A stretch of 64,000 nt of DNA from contig JALOON010000038.1 in NCBI GenBank assembly GCA_025454405.1, forward strand, positions 28,950 through 92,949, written 5' to 3'. This document shows, one piece after another, positions 19,568 to 30,200 of the stretch. The DNA comes from Oscillatoriaceae cyanobacterium Prado104 (lineage in GTDB: Bacteria; Cyanobacteriota; Cyanobacteriia; Cyanobacteriales; Microcoleaceae). Each line of letters starts with the position of its first letter. Position 1 is the stretch's first letter. The notes beneath the pieces were generated by a model. That model was not told the DNA's origin. It worked only from the letters and a program-made list of their open reading frames with translations, and made no database searches. The translations under genes were made by a program, and so were the position numbers.

Positions 19568-19735
19568 GGGAGTTTTGAGTTTTGAATTTTGAGTTTTGAG
19601 TTTTGAGGGGGGGTTGTGAGTTGACAATTACCAATTACCAGTTACCAATTACCAATTACCAATTATTAATTATCAATTACCCATTACCCATTACCAATTA
19701 CCAATTACCCATTACCCATTACCATCTAAACTTCT
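19568..19735. repeat. Simple heptamer repeats (TTTTGAG, ATTACCA/ATTACCC)
   Basis: The space between the Wza- and Wzc-like genes is a run of TTTTGAG/TTTTGAA units followed by about 15 ATTACCA or ATTACCC units. These 7-base repeats are of the same length class as the TTCCTTC tracts but unrelated in sequence. They separate two genes expected to be cotranscribed. Confidence 0.85.
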
Positions 19736-19736
19736 T

Positions 19737-22037
19737 ATGACTTTATCCGTAGTTAAACGTTATTTAATTGCTTTCGACCAATACAAATGGGTGGGATTGG
19801 CAACCTTTACAGCGGCTGTGGGCGTGTCGGGAGTAGTAGCTATGCAGCCAGCGCCACCACCGATTTACACTGCTATAGGAATGCTGGCTTACCGCCGTCC
19901 GCCTGTAATTTTTTCATCCACAGCTACGAAAATTCAACAGGAAGGACAAGAGCTAACTAAAGAAATGCTGCTGCATGAAACTGTAACCAAACAAACAGTA
20001 GTAAAGACATTGAGTCCAGCAGCAAAGGCAAAACAAATTAAAGAATTAACTAAAAAAGAACCAAAAGCTTCTGAAAAAGAAATAGAAGAAAAAGTCATAG
20101 AAAAGCACGCCGAAAAACTGGCAAATGACGTGCAAATTAAAATGCCGAAAAATAACGAGAGCAATGCTTTGATTCAAGTTATCTACAAAAATACCGATCG
20201 CAAAAAAGCCGAAAAAGTAGTGGCAGAATTAATGGAAGCAATGGTCGCCCGCAGCAAAATAATTAACACTTCAAGATTGCGAGAAGCTATCGCCGAAATT
20301 AACAAGCGCTTGCCCCAAGTAACTCAGGAACTCAGAGCAGCAGAACAAAAACTTGAAGCTTACGAAAAACGCGAAGGAACTTCTATTTTAGCAGTTCAAA
20401 GCGGTACTTTGCCGCAAGCGATCGCCTCCAACGAACAGCAGCAGCGGCAATTGCGAGTGCAGTTGGGAGGAGTGGAAGCTCAAATTAAAAGCTTGGAAGA
20501 GCGCTTGGGATTGAATGCAGATAGCGCTTACATCGCTCAAGCACTGTCTGCAGATCCGATTATTGCCCAACTGCGCGCGCAACTATTTACGATCGAATCT
20601 CAGCTCAAAATTCTGCGCAGCGACTTGCAAGACGAACACCCGAAAGTAATAGAATTGCTCAAACAAAAACAAGCTTTCGAGCAACAGTTGGAACAGCGGG
20701 GATCGGAGGTTCTTGGCGGTAACGGAGTAGCAGCACCCCTCAGAAGTGCCGATCGAATTCGGGTAGATGCTTCTTTAGATTTAGCCAGACAAGAGTTAGC
20801 CAAGAATCTAATTGCTTTGCAAACTCAGCGGCAAACTCTGCAACAGCAACTCAGAGGCATTGAGAATACCGAACAGCAGTTGCGCCGGGAATTTGCAGCA
20901 ATTCCCAACAAGCAGTTGGAACAAGCGCGACTGGCACAGCAAGTAGCCCTGAAAAAAGCTCTTTACGACAAAATGCAGTCGGCTTTGGTGGACGCCCAAA
21001 CTGCCGTAGCGGAGACAACGGGCAGTTTGTCAATCGGTCAACGACCAAAAACTGAGGATGTTGAATCGAACAAGAGAGGTTTGCCCGTGATGCTAGCTGT
21101 GGGCGGATTTGTGGGCTTGCTGTTCGGCGGCGGACTGATATTCTTGTTGGGGATGCTCAACGGCAAGTTTTACTCTTGGGAAGAGGTGCGGGCTGCTTTG
21201 GTGGAAAAGGAGGTGCTGGTACTGGGGGTTTTGCCCGAGGTGGCCGGCTTTGATGCCTACGGCGATGAGATGCCTGTGGTTTTGGAGGCGAATTCTCCTT
21301 ATTTGGAATTTTACGAGCGCTTGCGCACGAATTTGCGCCGGATAGGGGACAGATCGGCGAAGGTGGTGCTGCTGACTTCGGCGGCGTCGGGGGAGGGAAA
21401 AACTTTTAGCGCTTACAATTTGGCAATTGCTGCGGCTCGATCGGGCAAGCGGACTTTGTTAATTGAAGCAGATTTGCGATCGAATTCTAGCGTTGAATCT
21501 TTGAGAATTGCGGCCGATCCCCTGGCGGCAGTGGAACCTTTGCACTATTACGGGAATATCAGCGAGTGCGTGCGTTTGGTGCCGGAGGTGGAAAACCTTT
21601 ACGTAGTGCCGAGTCCGGGTTATTTGCAGCAGGCGTCTGCGGTGCTGGAATCCAGCGAAATGCGCAGGCTGTTTGACGATGTGCGCAACCGCTTTGATTT
21701 CGTGGTTGTAGATTCTCCGCCGTTGAGCGAGTGCAACGACGCACTGACGCTGGAACCTTACACTGATGGCATAATTTTGGTGGCGCGCCCCGGTTACACG
21801 ATGTCGGGAATGCTGGCGGAAGCTGCGGATCAGTTGCTGGAATCGGAGGATGACGATCCTAATAAGTCAGGGCTGCGGCTGTTGGGGGCGATTATTAACG
21901 GTGCTGATATTCCGGTGAAATTCCGTCCGGATGTTGATGAATTTGATGCGCCAGTGAATGCGAGATCTGATGGTGCGATCGAAGTGCGATCGAGTCGAAT
22001 ACCTCCGTCGAAGCTTAAAAGTAACCTTCGCAAGTAG
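19737..22037 (+). CDS. Wzc-like chain-length determinant / BY-kinase-like ATPase
   Basis: A 766-residue inner-membrane protein. An N-terminal transmembrane segment (WVGLATFTAAVGVSGVVAM) and a second one near residue 455 (GLPVMLAVGGFVGLLFGG) enclose a long coiled-coil periplasmic domain. The cytoplasmic C-terminus has a CpsD/CapB-type P-loop (SAASGEGKT near residue 546), Walker A' (LLIEADLR) and Walker B (FVVVDSPPLSE). The C-terminus has no tyrosine cluster, so autophosphorylation of a Tyr tail is not supported. It controls polymer length in Wzy-dependent exopolysaccharide export with the upstream Wza-like pore. Confidence 0.88.
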   Translation: MTLSVVKRYLIAFDQYKWVGLATFTAAVGVSGVVAMQPAPPPIYTAIGMLAYRRPPVIFSSTATKIQQEGQELTKEMLLHETVTKQTVVKTLSPAAKAKQIKELTKKEPKASEKEIEEKVIEKHAEKLANDVQIKMPKNNESNALIQVIYKNTDRKKAEKVVAELMEAMVARSKIINTSRLREAIAEINKRLPQVTQELRAAEQKLEAYEKREGTSILAVQSGTLPQAIASNEQQQRQLRVQLGGVEAQIKSLEERLGLNADSAYIAQALSADPIIAQLRAQLFTIESQLKILRSDLQDEHPKVIELLKQKQAFEQQLEQRGSEVLGGNGVAAPLRSADRIRVDASLDLARQELAKNLIALQTQRQTLQQQLRGIENTEQQLRREFAAIPNKQLEQARLAQQVALKKALYDKMQSALVDAQTAVAETTGSLSIGQRPKTEDVESNKRGLPVMLAVGGFVGLLFGGGLIFLLGMLNGKFYSWEEVRAALVEKEVLVLGVLPEVAGFDAYGDEMPVVLEANSPYLEFYERLRTNLRRIGDRSAKVVLLTSAASGEGKTFSAYNLAIAAARSGKRTLLIEADLRSNSSVESLRIAADPLAAVEPLHYYGNISECVRLVPEVENLYVVPSPGYLQQASAVLESSEMRRLFDDVRNRFDFVVVDSPPLSECNDALTLEPYTDGIILVARPGYTMSGMLAEAADQLLESEDDDPNKSGLRLLGAIINGADIPVKFRPDVDEFDAPVNARSDGAIEVRSSRIPPSKLKSNLRK

Positions 22038-22226
22038 CTTGCGGGCAAACTTTATCGATCGCTCTTTTTTTGAAGATCGCCGATCTAATCTTGGTAGTGA
22101 TAGCAAGCTTGGATAAAATCAATTCGGTCCTCTACCACCGCCTTAAATTCCGGCGCTTTCTCGCATTCTCTTTAGTCTGATTTTTGAGATCTTTTTAATT
22201 ACAGCTATTTAAAATATTCTAGAGCA

Positions 22227-22829
22227 ATGAACGGCGAAATTAAACGCAATCCAATATTGTTAGTTCACGGAATCTTCCGCAAATCGGGAGTTTTCCGCCA
22301 AATGTCAGCATATTTAACTGATTTGGGTTGGTCGGTAAGCGCCCTCGATCTAACACCCAATTACGGCTCGATCGGTCTTGAAGAATTAGCACAGCAAGTA
22401 GCAGAATATATTAACAAAACCTTTCCTCCAAATTGTCTGATCGACATTGTGGGTTTGAGTATGGGAGGCTTAGTCACTCGCTATTACCTGCAGCGCCTGG
22501 GAGGAAGCGATCGAGTGCAGCGATTCGTTGCCATATCATCCCCTCACAACGGTACTTGGATGGCTTACACGCTTTGGGGAAAAGCCTGCATTCAAATGCG
22601 CCCCAACAGCGATTTTTTGCAAGATTTAAATCGCGATGCAACAGTGCTCGATCGGCTCAATTTTACTTCTATTTGGACGCCTTGGGATTTCATTATTGTA
22701 CCCGCGGCTAGTTCCCAAATGCCAGTTGGTCAAGAAGTTAAATTACCAGTCTTTGCCCATGCGATGATGGTGAGGGATTCCAGGAGTTTACAGGCTGTTG
22801 CTGAAGCATTAGCAAAACCTGTTTCTTAG
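22227..22829 (+). CDS. Alpha/beta hydrolase, lipase-like
   Basis: A 200-residue alpha/beta hydrolase of the triacylglycerol lipase/LipA-like type. It has the oxyanion-hole LLVHGIF near the N-terminus and the nucleophile elbow GLSMGG with Ser near residue 77. VARFVAISSPHNGTW is replaced here by VQRFVAISSPHNG, characteristic of esterase/lipases. A likely catalytic Asp (TPWDFIIVP) and His (FAHAMM) follow. No signal peptide is evident, so a cytosolic or membrane-peripheral esterase is likely. Substrate unknown. Confidence 0.85.
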   Translation: MNGEIKRNPILLVHGIFRKSGVFRQMSAYLTDLGWSVSALDLTPNYGSIGLEELAQQVAEYINKTFPPNCLIDIVGLSMGGLVTRYYLQRLGGSDRVQRFVAISSPHNGTWMAYTLWGKACIQMRPNSDFLQDLNRDATVLDRLNFTSIWTPWDFIIVPAASSQMPVGQEVKLPVFAHAMMVRDSRSLQAVAEALAKPVS

Positions 22830-22884
22830 CCCTTTGATATACTCCCCGATCTAAAAGGCGCGGGGATTCTTGACACTAAACGCC

Positions 22885-22922
22885 AACAAAAAACGGGTTA
22901 ACCCCGTATTAGGTTAACCCGC
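22885..22922 (-). terminator. Rho-independent terminator for the ycf35-like gene
   Basis: On the minus strand, just after the DUF1257 stop codon, a perfect 10-base stem CGGGTTAACC/GGTTAACCCG with an 8-base loop is followed by TTTTTT. Confidence 0.85.
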
Positions 22923-22945
22923 GAGCTTGGAAAAGTGCAGTTCAA

Positions 22946-23299
22946 TTATTTTTGCACTACCAACTTAACGTTGGCATTTTGCAAACCGCGTTGCTTGACC
23001 GCTGCCAAGGTCTTGTTAACTGCGTATTTTTGGTTGATGGAGTTGATCAACTCAGTTTGATTGTGCTTTTTGGCGACGCCCCACAAATCGGCAATCAGGT
23101 CAAAGGAACCGTCGCTATTGCGAGACCAACCCAGGTCGTATTCGCCTTCCAAAACCGCTACGATGTCGGACCGAACGCGCTGGCCGTTGTAGCCTCGAAC
23201 ATCAGCTTCAGACTTGACGCTAATGCCCAAGTCGCGCAGGGAAGCTTTCAGGATTTCGGCATCAGTGATTTTGGTACGCAGAGTGCTAAAGTGAGACAT
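22946..23299 (-). CDS. ycf35: DUF1257 / Ycf35-like protein
   Basis: A 117-residue protein of the DUF1257 family, known as Ycf35 in plastids: MSHFSTLRTKITDAEILKAS, a central GYDLGW-like EYDLGWSRNSDGSF, and the tail NANVKLVV. The function is not established. It lies downstream of and in the same orientation as the Ycf46-like ATPase, about 130 bases away, the usual cyanobacterial pairing. A strong terminator follows it. Confidence 0.88.
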   Translation of the reverse strand: MSHFSTLRTKITDAEILKASLRDLGISVKSEADVRGYNGQRVRSDIVAVLEGEYDLGWSRNSDGSFDLIADLWGVAKKHNQTELINSINQKYAVNKTLAAVKQRGLQNANVKLVVQK

Positions 23300-23428
23300 T
23301 GGATTTCCTCCTAATAGAACTGAGAGAGAAACAACAACGGTCTGGATTTAACTTGCCGCTGGGCGGCTCTTTTCTCAAACTGCTAGCTATTGCTAGCCTT
23401 TGCTCCTGTTTGGACCAGGAGAAAGCTT

Positions 23429-24949
23429 TTAGAATTCCATTCGCTGGTATTCAGCGACGGAAGACGCAGCGGGCCGCGCGCGCTGTCTTGCCCAATCTCT
23501 CAGGGCACTGACCTGTTCGGTCATTGTTTTAGACAGCGGCAGTGTAGATTTAATGGCCGCGATGATATCTAACTGCGTAAACTCTCTGTCTTGAGCGAAG
23601 GCTTCGTACATGGCTGCTACTATCGCTTGCTCAATCTCTGCCCCTGAAAAGCCGTCGGAAACGTTGGACAGTTGCTCTATATCGAAGCGAGAGATGTCCC
23701 GACGCCGCTTTGACAGGTGAATGTTGAAAATCTCTTGGCGTTCTTCTTTGGTAGGTAGGTCAACAAAGAAAAGATCGTCGAATCGTCCTTTTCTTAATAA
23801 TTCCCCTGGCAATCGATTGACTTGGTTGGCCGTTGCCATTACGAACACTGGGGAAGTCTTTTCTTGCATCCAGGTGAGAAATGACCCGAAGATCCGGCTG
23901 GATGTACCTCCGTCTGAATCGGCAGAAGCAGCACCGCCCGCAAAAGCTTTTTCCAGTTCGTCGATGAAGAGGATTGCTGGAGATATTGATTCTGCTGTTT
24001 TCAGAGCGTTGCGGAGGTTGGCTTCCGATCGACCTACCATCGATCCGTCGTACACTCTGCCCATATCCAGTCGCAGCAGCGGCAGTCCCCACAAGCGGGA
24101 TGTGGTTTTGGCAATCAAAGATTTCCCGCATCCAGGTACGCCCATAATCAGCGTCCCTTTAGGCTGGGGCAAGCCGTATTCTCTCGCTCGTTCTGAGAAA
24201 GCGTTGGAACGCTGTTTCAGCCATTTCTTGAGTTCTTCTGAACCGCCTACAGCATCAATTGTTTCGTCTTCTTCGATGAACTCTAGGATGCCGTTGCGCC
24301 GAATGAGTTGCTTTTTCTCAGACAAAACGATGTCTACTTCTTTGTCCGTCAAGCGCCCCGTCGTCACTTGGGCTTTGCGGTACACTTTTTCGGCTTCGTC
24401 TTTGGTGAGTCCCAAGGCGGCTTTGAGGAGTTTTTCCCGCTCGTCGGTTTTAATTTCCCGCTGGCGAGTTTGCTTCAACTGCTGCGACAGAACTTGGTTG
24501 AGTTCCTTCATGTCTGGCAGCGCGAAGTCTAAAACTACCACTTCCTTTTCTAGTTCGATCGGAATTTGCTGCACGGGAGACATTAACATTATTGTCTTTT
24601 GCGTGCCTTTGAAGTTGGCGATCGCATCCCGCAGCCATCTAGTTACTGGGGGAGAATCTATAAAAGGATGGAGGTCTTTAAATATATAGATGCTAGCGTT
24701 GCTGTTTGGTTCTCGCTGCCTGATCGTCCACTCAATAGCTGCCTCTGGCGAGACTGTGTTGTGTTGGGTGGTCGTCCGGGGTTGCCCGTACTCTACGATG
24801 CCGTGGGTGACAGTCCAGATAAATACCCTGCGCTGCGGCTTGGCTTGAGCTATGGTTGAAATTGCTTGCTCACACCGCTCTTCCTCGGATGTCACGAGGT
24901 AGATCAGAGGATATTGAGCTTGGATTAGAATACTGATCTCTTCTTGCAT
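23429..24949 (-). CDS. ycf46: Ycf46-like AAA+ ATPase
   Basis: A 506-residue AAA+ ATPase. The N-terminal 220 residues (ISILIQAQYPLIYLVTSEE) are typical of the Ycf46 family. The C-terminal ATPase has Walker A GVPGCGKS near residue 272, Walker B ILFIDELEKAF, sensor and arginine residues (TANQVNRLPGELLRKGRFD) and an AAA lid. Cyanobacterial Ycf46 has been linked to photosynthesis and inorganic-carbon regulation; the molecular role is uncertain. It forms a minus-strand cluster with the RHH protein upstream and Ycf35 downstream. Confidence 0.9.
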   Translation of the reverse strand: MQEEISILIQAQYPLIYLVTSEEERCEQAISTIAQAKPQRRVFIWTVTHGIVEYGQPRTTTQHNTVSPEAAIEWTIRQREPNSNASIYIFKDLHPFIDSPPVTRWLRDAIANFKGTQKTIMLMSPVQQIPIELEKEVVVLDFALPDMKELNQVLSQQLKQTRQREIKTDEREKLLKAALGLTKDEAEKVYRKAQVTTGRLTDKEVDIVLSEKKQLIRRNGILEFIEEDETIDAVGGSEELKKWLKQRSNAFSERAREYGLPQPKGTLIMGVPGCGKSLIAKTTSRLWGLPLLRLDMGRVYDGSMVGRSEANLRNALKTAESISPAILFIDELEKAFAGGAASADSDGGTSSRIFGSFLTWMQEKTSPVFVMATANQVNRLPGELLRKGRFDDLFFVDLPTKEERQEIFNIHLSKRRRDISRFDIEQLSNVSDGFSGAEIEQAIVAAMYEAFAQDREFTQLDIIAAIKSTLPLSKTMTEQVSALRDWARQRARPAASSVAEYQRMEF

Positions 24950-25064
24950 TGTCCTCGACCCACTAGAGACGGTGCTATCTTTGCTGAAGCTCCATGCTTC
25001 GATTCGTTATTAGGCGACTGCCCTCAGGTGAGCGCGATCGGCTTATTAGGGAAGCAAGGAATTC

Positions 25065-25415
25065 TTAGCAGGGAACCAATTCTTCCTCTCCCGGTTGAGC
25101 TGTGCTGGCGCTGACGCCTGACACCTGCTTGACTGGAAGTTCTTGTTCGGCCAAAACGCTTGGCTGAGTGCTGATGGATGCCAGTTCTCCATCTCGCATT
25201 ACTACTGAACCCGTGCATTCTGGACAGGTGTATACCCGATGGGTTTGTCCGTAGGAGGCTTCTACTTCGTCCACCAGTTCGGGGTTTCCTAGGTAGAATA
25301 CAATTGCCCTTTCTGCAATTGATGACATCGGTTCAGATTCAACTGCGGCTTTGATTTTGAGCTGGCGATGCAGTTCGGGTGGAAGGTACAGTGTAACTTT
25401 TTGCTTTTCTTGCAT
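25065..25415 (-). CDS. Ribbon-helix-helix protein with a CPEC knuckle
   Basis: A 116-residue protein. Residues 1-45 form a ribbon-helix-helix-type DNA-binding motif (VTLYLPPELHRQLKIKAAVE). A single CPEC knuckle (residues 64-67) follows, then a low-complexity Ser/Thr/Gln tail ending EEELVPC. One knuckle is not enough for a zinc site unless the terminal Cys or another subunit contributes. It is upstream of ycf46 in the same direction, so it may regulate or be cotranscribed with that gene; this is inference. Confidence 0.75.
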   Translation of the reverse strand: MQEKQKVTLYLPPELHRQLKIKAAVESEPMSSIAERAIVFYLGNPELVDEVEASYGQTHRVYTCPECTGSVVMRDGELASISTQPSVLAEQELPVKQVSGVSASTAQPGEEELVPC

Positions 25416-25857
25416 ATGACAGTGAATTGACTTACCCGGGTATGTATTTCACAGTAGCGGGTTAATTCTTTGCTGTCAAGCCTCTATGCTGCTTTAACGT
25501 CTACTTTGTAATATTTCGTTACAATAAAGCGATTTGGCAACGGCAACATAGGGTATGTAGCTGATGGGGCTGGAAAGAGGGAATTGGGAATTGGGAATTG
25601 GGAATTGGGAATTAGGAAGCAGCTACCAAGCGCGATCGCCCCAGAATTTTCTGGAGCGAAGCAAGTTAAAATAGCTTTATTTGGCGCTCGTTGGAGCGAT
25701 CGAGGCTGCATTCTCAACTTTAAGAGCGATCGCGCGCGAATATAAATTAAATGATATCGATCCGAAATCCGGGTTCGCCATCCCCGATCGTCCGGATGCT
25801 ATCTCCTGCAAACAGTAGATCTCCTTGCGAGAACCCACCAAGCGGATAATTTCGGTT
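25416..25857. other. Divergent intergenic region with GGGAATT repeats
   Basis: This 440-base region separates the ycf46 cluster from the AAA/WD40 pair. It contains five GGGAATT units (25579-25615). A minus-strand open frame crosses it, but it has repeat-derived sequence and no family features. Promoters for both directions must lie here; no clear operator is seen. Confidence 0.6.
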
Positions 25858-27204
25858 ATGGACTCAGAATCAGAATTTACTTGCGAAGCAGCTTTATTAT
25901 TTATTGATGAATCAATAAAACTCAAAACAGGTCATAATTTAAGCAACCTTGAAGTGGAAGTGTTCAAAGGTTGCTGGGAAGATAAGGATTATTCTAAAAT
26001 CGCCGAAACAGTAGGCTATTCTGCAGGTCACATTACTGGAGTTGGCAAGCAGTTATGGAGCAAGATTTCAGAAGCATTAGGAGAAACTGTTAGTAAAAAA
26101 ACTTTTCGGCAGCCCTTAAGAAGAGAATGGGAACAACGACGCCTTCATGGAATTACACGATCTGCACCTTTAGGAGAACCGCAATCTTTCAGCTCGATCG
26201 AGCATAATTTTACCATTTATATAGAACGCCCTCCGATTGAAGAACGTTGTTACTCAGAAATTCTCAAACCCGGATGTTTGTTGCGAATTAAAGCACCTTG
26301 GCAGACAGGAAAAACCGAATTAATTTCAAGACTTATAGATTGCGCCGCACAAAAGGGATATCGCACAGCAGTTTTAAACCTGCGGGATGTGACTCAAGAA
26401 GATTTCAGTAACTTGGATAAATTTTTGCAGTGGTTTTGTAATATTGTCGCCGACAGATTTGAGTTGGCTGCTAGCGTTGAAGAACACTGGCGCAAGAGTA
26501 TTGGCAATAGTAAGATTAAATGCCGCAGCTACTTTGAAAAGTATTTGTTACCGGGTGAAAGTCCTTTAGTTTTAGCTTTAGATGAAATAGACAGAATTTT
26601 TCCGTGTCGGGAAATTGCCAGCGAATTTTTAGGAATGCTGCGAACTTGGCATGAAGACGCTAAAACTCGCCAAATCTGGCAGCAATTTCGACAAATTGTC
26701 TTGCATTCGGAAATTTATACTGAGGTTGATATCAATCAGTCTCCATTTAATGCTGGATGCGAGATGGCGTTAATCGACTTCAACGAAGAGCAAGTGCTAG
26801 ATTTATCGCGGAAGTATCGACTGGATTGGGAACTAGCAAAAGTCAAACAATTAATGGCTGTAGTGGGAGGACATCCCTATTTAGTGGGAGAAGCCATCAA
26901 ACACATAGCGCAACAAGATACAACTCTTGAAAAATTGCTGCAAACATCTCACACAATCTGGGGGATCTACAGCCGCCACTTAGAAAGACACTGGAAAAAT
27001 TTGCAATCTAATTCCGAACTAGCGGGTGCTTTTCAACAGATAGCTTTGGCTGATACTCCTGTAGAATTTAACTCCCATTTAAATCAAAATATGGCAGTAA
27101 AGTTACACGATTTGGGATTGGTGAAGCTTTTGAATAATAGTGCAATAGTACGTTATGAATTGTACCGCAAATATTTTCGCGATCGCTTTCAACATAACCT
27201 ATGA
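25858..27204 (+). CDS. AAA-like ATPase with N-terminal vMAP-type HTH
   Basis: A 448-residue protein. Residues 1-90 form a predicted helix-turn-helix of the kind found at the N-terminus of vWA-MoxR-associated proteins ([30 protein letters not shown]). The remainder is an AAA_35-type NTPase, with Walker [10 protein letters not shown] near residue 150 and Walker [13 protein letters not shown] near residue 240. The start is MDSESEF; an earlier ATG adds 11 residues without homology. Its stop overlaps the start of the WD40 gene (ATGA), so the two are translationally coupled. Such proteins belong to signalling or conflict systems of multicellular bacteria. Confidence 0.83.
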   Translation: MDSESEFTCEAALLFIDESIKLKTGHNLSNLEVEVFKGCWEDKDYSKIAETVGYSAGHITGVGKQLWSKISEALGETVSKKTFRQPLRREWEQRRLHGITRSAPLGEPQSFSSIEHNFTIYIERPPIEERCYSEILKPGCLLRIKAPWQTGKTELISRLIDCAAQKGYRTAVLNLRDVTQEDFSNLDKFLQWFCNIVADRFELAASVEEHWRKSIGNSKIKCRSYFEKYLLPGESPLVLALDEIDRIFPCREIASEFLGMLRTWHEDAKTRQIWQQFRQIVLHSEIYTEVDINQSPFNAGCEMALIDFNEEQVLDLSRKYRLDWELAKVKQLMAVVGGHPYLVGEAIKHIAQQDTTLEKLLQTSHTIWGIYSRHLERHWKNLQSNSELAGAFQQIALADTPVEFNSHLNQNMAVKLHDLGLVKLLNNSAIVRYELYRKYFRDRFQHNL

Positions 27205-30200
27205 CCGCAACACACAACAAGCACAACACTTATCAAGTAGGAGGAAGTCTCCCAGAATCTGCACCCACTTACGTAGTGCGACAGGCAGATGATGAATTGT
27301 ATGCAGGGTTAAAAAGCGGTTCGTTTTGTTATGTTTTAAACTCCCGACAGATGGGTAAATCCAGTTTGCGGGTGCGAACAATGGCAAAACTGCAACAAGA
27401 AGGATATGCTTGTTGTGCGATCGAAATGAGAGATATTTGCAGTTATGAAGTAACGCCGGATGAATTTTTTGGCGGTTTTCTCAGCCTGTTAGTAAGTGGA
27501 TTCAATTTGGAAATTGACGCAGGAGACTGGTGGGCAAAGTGTCAATACCTTCCTCCATCAATGCGATTGAGTAAGTTTGTCTCGGAAGTGTTGCTAGATA
27601 ACGTTACTCAAAATATAGTTATCTTCGTTGATGAAATTGATAATGTTTTGAATCTCAAATTCAAAGACGATTTTTTTGCTTTTGTGCGTAGCTGTTATAA
27701 CAAGCGTGCGGACGATCGAACATTCGATCGCCTCACTTTTGCCTTGCTGGGAGTCGCAACACCCGAGGACTTAATTGAAGATCGCAATTGCACGTATTTT
27801 AATATTGATAGTCTCTCCGTTGAGTTGACTGGTTTTAAACTAGAAGAAACCGAGGCTTTAGAACGAGGATTAATTGGAGTATTTGACAATCCCAAAGCAG
27901 TATTGAAGGAGATATTAGAATGGACGGGCGGGCAACCTTTTCTCACGCAATGGTTGTGTCAATTGGTGAGTGCAGGTATTTTAGACTGTAATTTCGATCG
28001 CGCATCAGATTTAGTAGCTGCAATTGTCCGGGAACGGATTGTAGAGAATTGGTGGGCGCAGGACAAGCAACAGCATTTACAGACAATTTGCGATCGCATC
28101 CTGAGTAACGAACAGCGAATCTCTAGATTGTTGGGATTGTACAAACAAATTTTACAATTTGGCGAGATTGCCAGCGATGATAGTTTTGAACAAATGCAAT
28201 TGCGACTGTCGGGGTTGGTAGTTAAGCAGCAAGGATTTTTGAGAGTTTCCAACCGTATTTATCAAGCTGTTTATGATAAAGATTGGGTTGAGAATAAGCT
28301 AACTGCGGTGCGGCCTTATGCAGCAGCGATTAGTGCTTGGGAAGCATCTTCAGGTCAAGATAATTCACAGCTTTTGCGCGGGCGGGAATTGCGGAATGCT
28401 CAAGCATGGGCAGAAGGTAAAAGTTTAAGCGATTTGGATTATCAGTTTTTAGCTGCAAGTGTCGATTTAGATCGTCAAAATATTCAACTTGCTTTAGCGG
28501 CAGAACAAGAGGCAAGTCAGATATTAAGTCAAGCTAATTTAACCCTAAGTGAAGCTAATCAAACCTTAATCGATGCTCAAAAAAAAGCTCGCCGGATAAT
28601 TGTTTTTGGATTGTGTGTACTGTCGGTTATCAGTGTTGCGAGTGTAATCTTAGTAAGATGGGCCGACATCCGGGTAAGGAAATCAGAGCATCAAATAAAA
28701 TTGGCAAAAATTGCTGAATTAAATGCTTTAGCTAAATCAGAACTTTACTTAAACAATCAGCTTGAAGCATTATTTTACAGCGTAAAAGCAGGTCGTCAAT
28801 TACTCGATATTGATGCACCAGTAGCTCTAAAGGATCGGGTTGAAAAACAACTCAAAAAAACACTTGACGAAGTACAAGAACGCAATCGATTGGAGGGACA
28901 TAAAGATACAGTTTCCTGTGTATCTTTTAGCCCGGATGGCAAAATTATTGCTAGTGGTAGTCTTGACAAAACTATTAAACTTTGGAGCCAGCACGGTCAG
29001 TTGCTAAAAACTATAGACGTAGGTGCGGATGTCTATGGCATGAGTTTTAGCCGTGATGGGCGACTGCTGGCTTCAGCTAATAAGGATAATACCATCAAAA
29101 TTTGGAATCTGGACGGGCAGTTATTAAGAACTTTGTCGGGTCATAATAATTCAGTTTATAACGTGAGTTTTAGCCCAAATGGGCGACTGCTTGCTTCAGG
29201 GAGTAGCGATAACACCGTTAAAGTTTGGAGTATTGAAACAGGTGCTTTAGTTAACATCTTAAAAGGGCATACAGACACAGTTTATAGCATTACTTTCAAC
29301 CCTGACGGTAAAACTCTTGCTAGTGGTAGCGGAGACAAAACTGTTAAAATCTGGAGCATTGCAGGTAAAGAGCTGAAAACTCTAAACGCTCACAGCGATG
29401 TAATTACCAGCGTGAGTTTCAGCCCTGACGGTAAAACTCTTGCTAGCGCTAGTTTAGACAAAAAAATCAAGCTGTGGAATAGTGATGGCAGCTTGAATAT
29501 AACCCTCAAAGGGCATCGATCGCCAGTCTATGGTGTAAGGTTTAGCCCTGATGGTAAAACCCTTGCTTCGGCGAGTGGCGACGCAACAGTCAAGCTATGG
29601 AGTCGCGAGGGTAGCGAACTCATGACATTTAATGGGCATACTACAGGACTCCTAGGTCTAAGCTTCAGCCCCGACGGTAAAACGATTGCTAGTGCTAGTG
29701 CTGACAAAACTATTAAATTATGGAGCACTCAACATACTTTGCTGGCAAACATAAAGGGTCATAGTGATAGAATTCATAGCGTCACTTTCAGTCCTGATGG
29801 CAAGACTATTGCTAGTGCCAGTATTGACAAAATGGTCAAACTTTGGAGTAGTAATGGTCGTCTGTTACAAACCTTAAACCAGCATCTTGACCAAGTTTAT
29901 AGCGTAAGTTTTAGTTCTGATGGCAAGATTTTTGCGAGCGCCGGTGAAGACAAAACTATCAAACTTTGGAATCTTGATGGCAGAGAAATTAAAACCCTCA
30001 AAGGTCATAGTGACGCGATTCAAAGCGTAAGTTTCAGTCCTGATGGCAATACGATCGTCAGCGCCAGTGACGATAAAACAATCAAACTCTGGAGCAAAGA
30101 TGGCAAGGAACTAAAAACCTTAAAAGGACATAACGGTATAATTTTTAGCGCAATTTTCAGCCCTGACGGTAAAATCATTGCTAGTGCTGGTGACGACAAA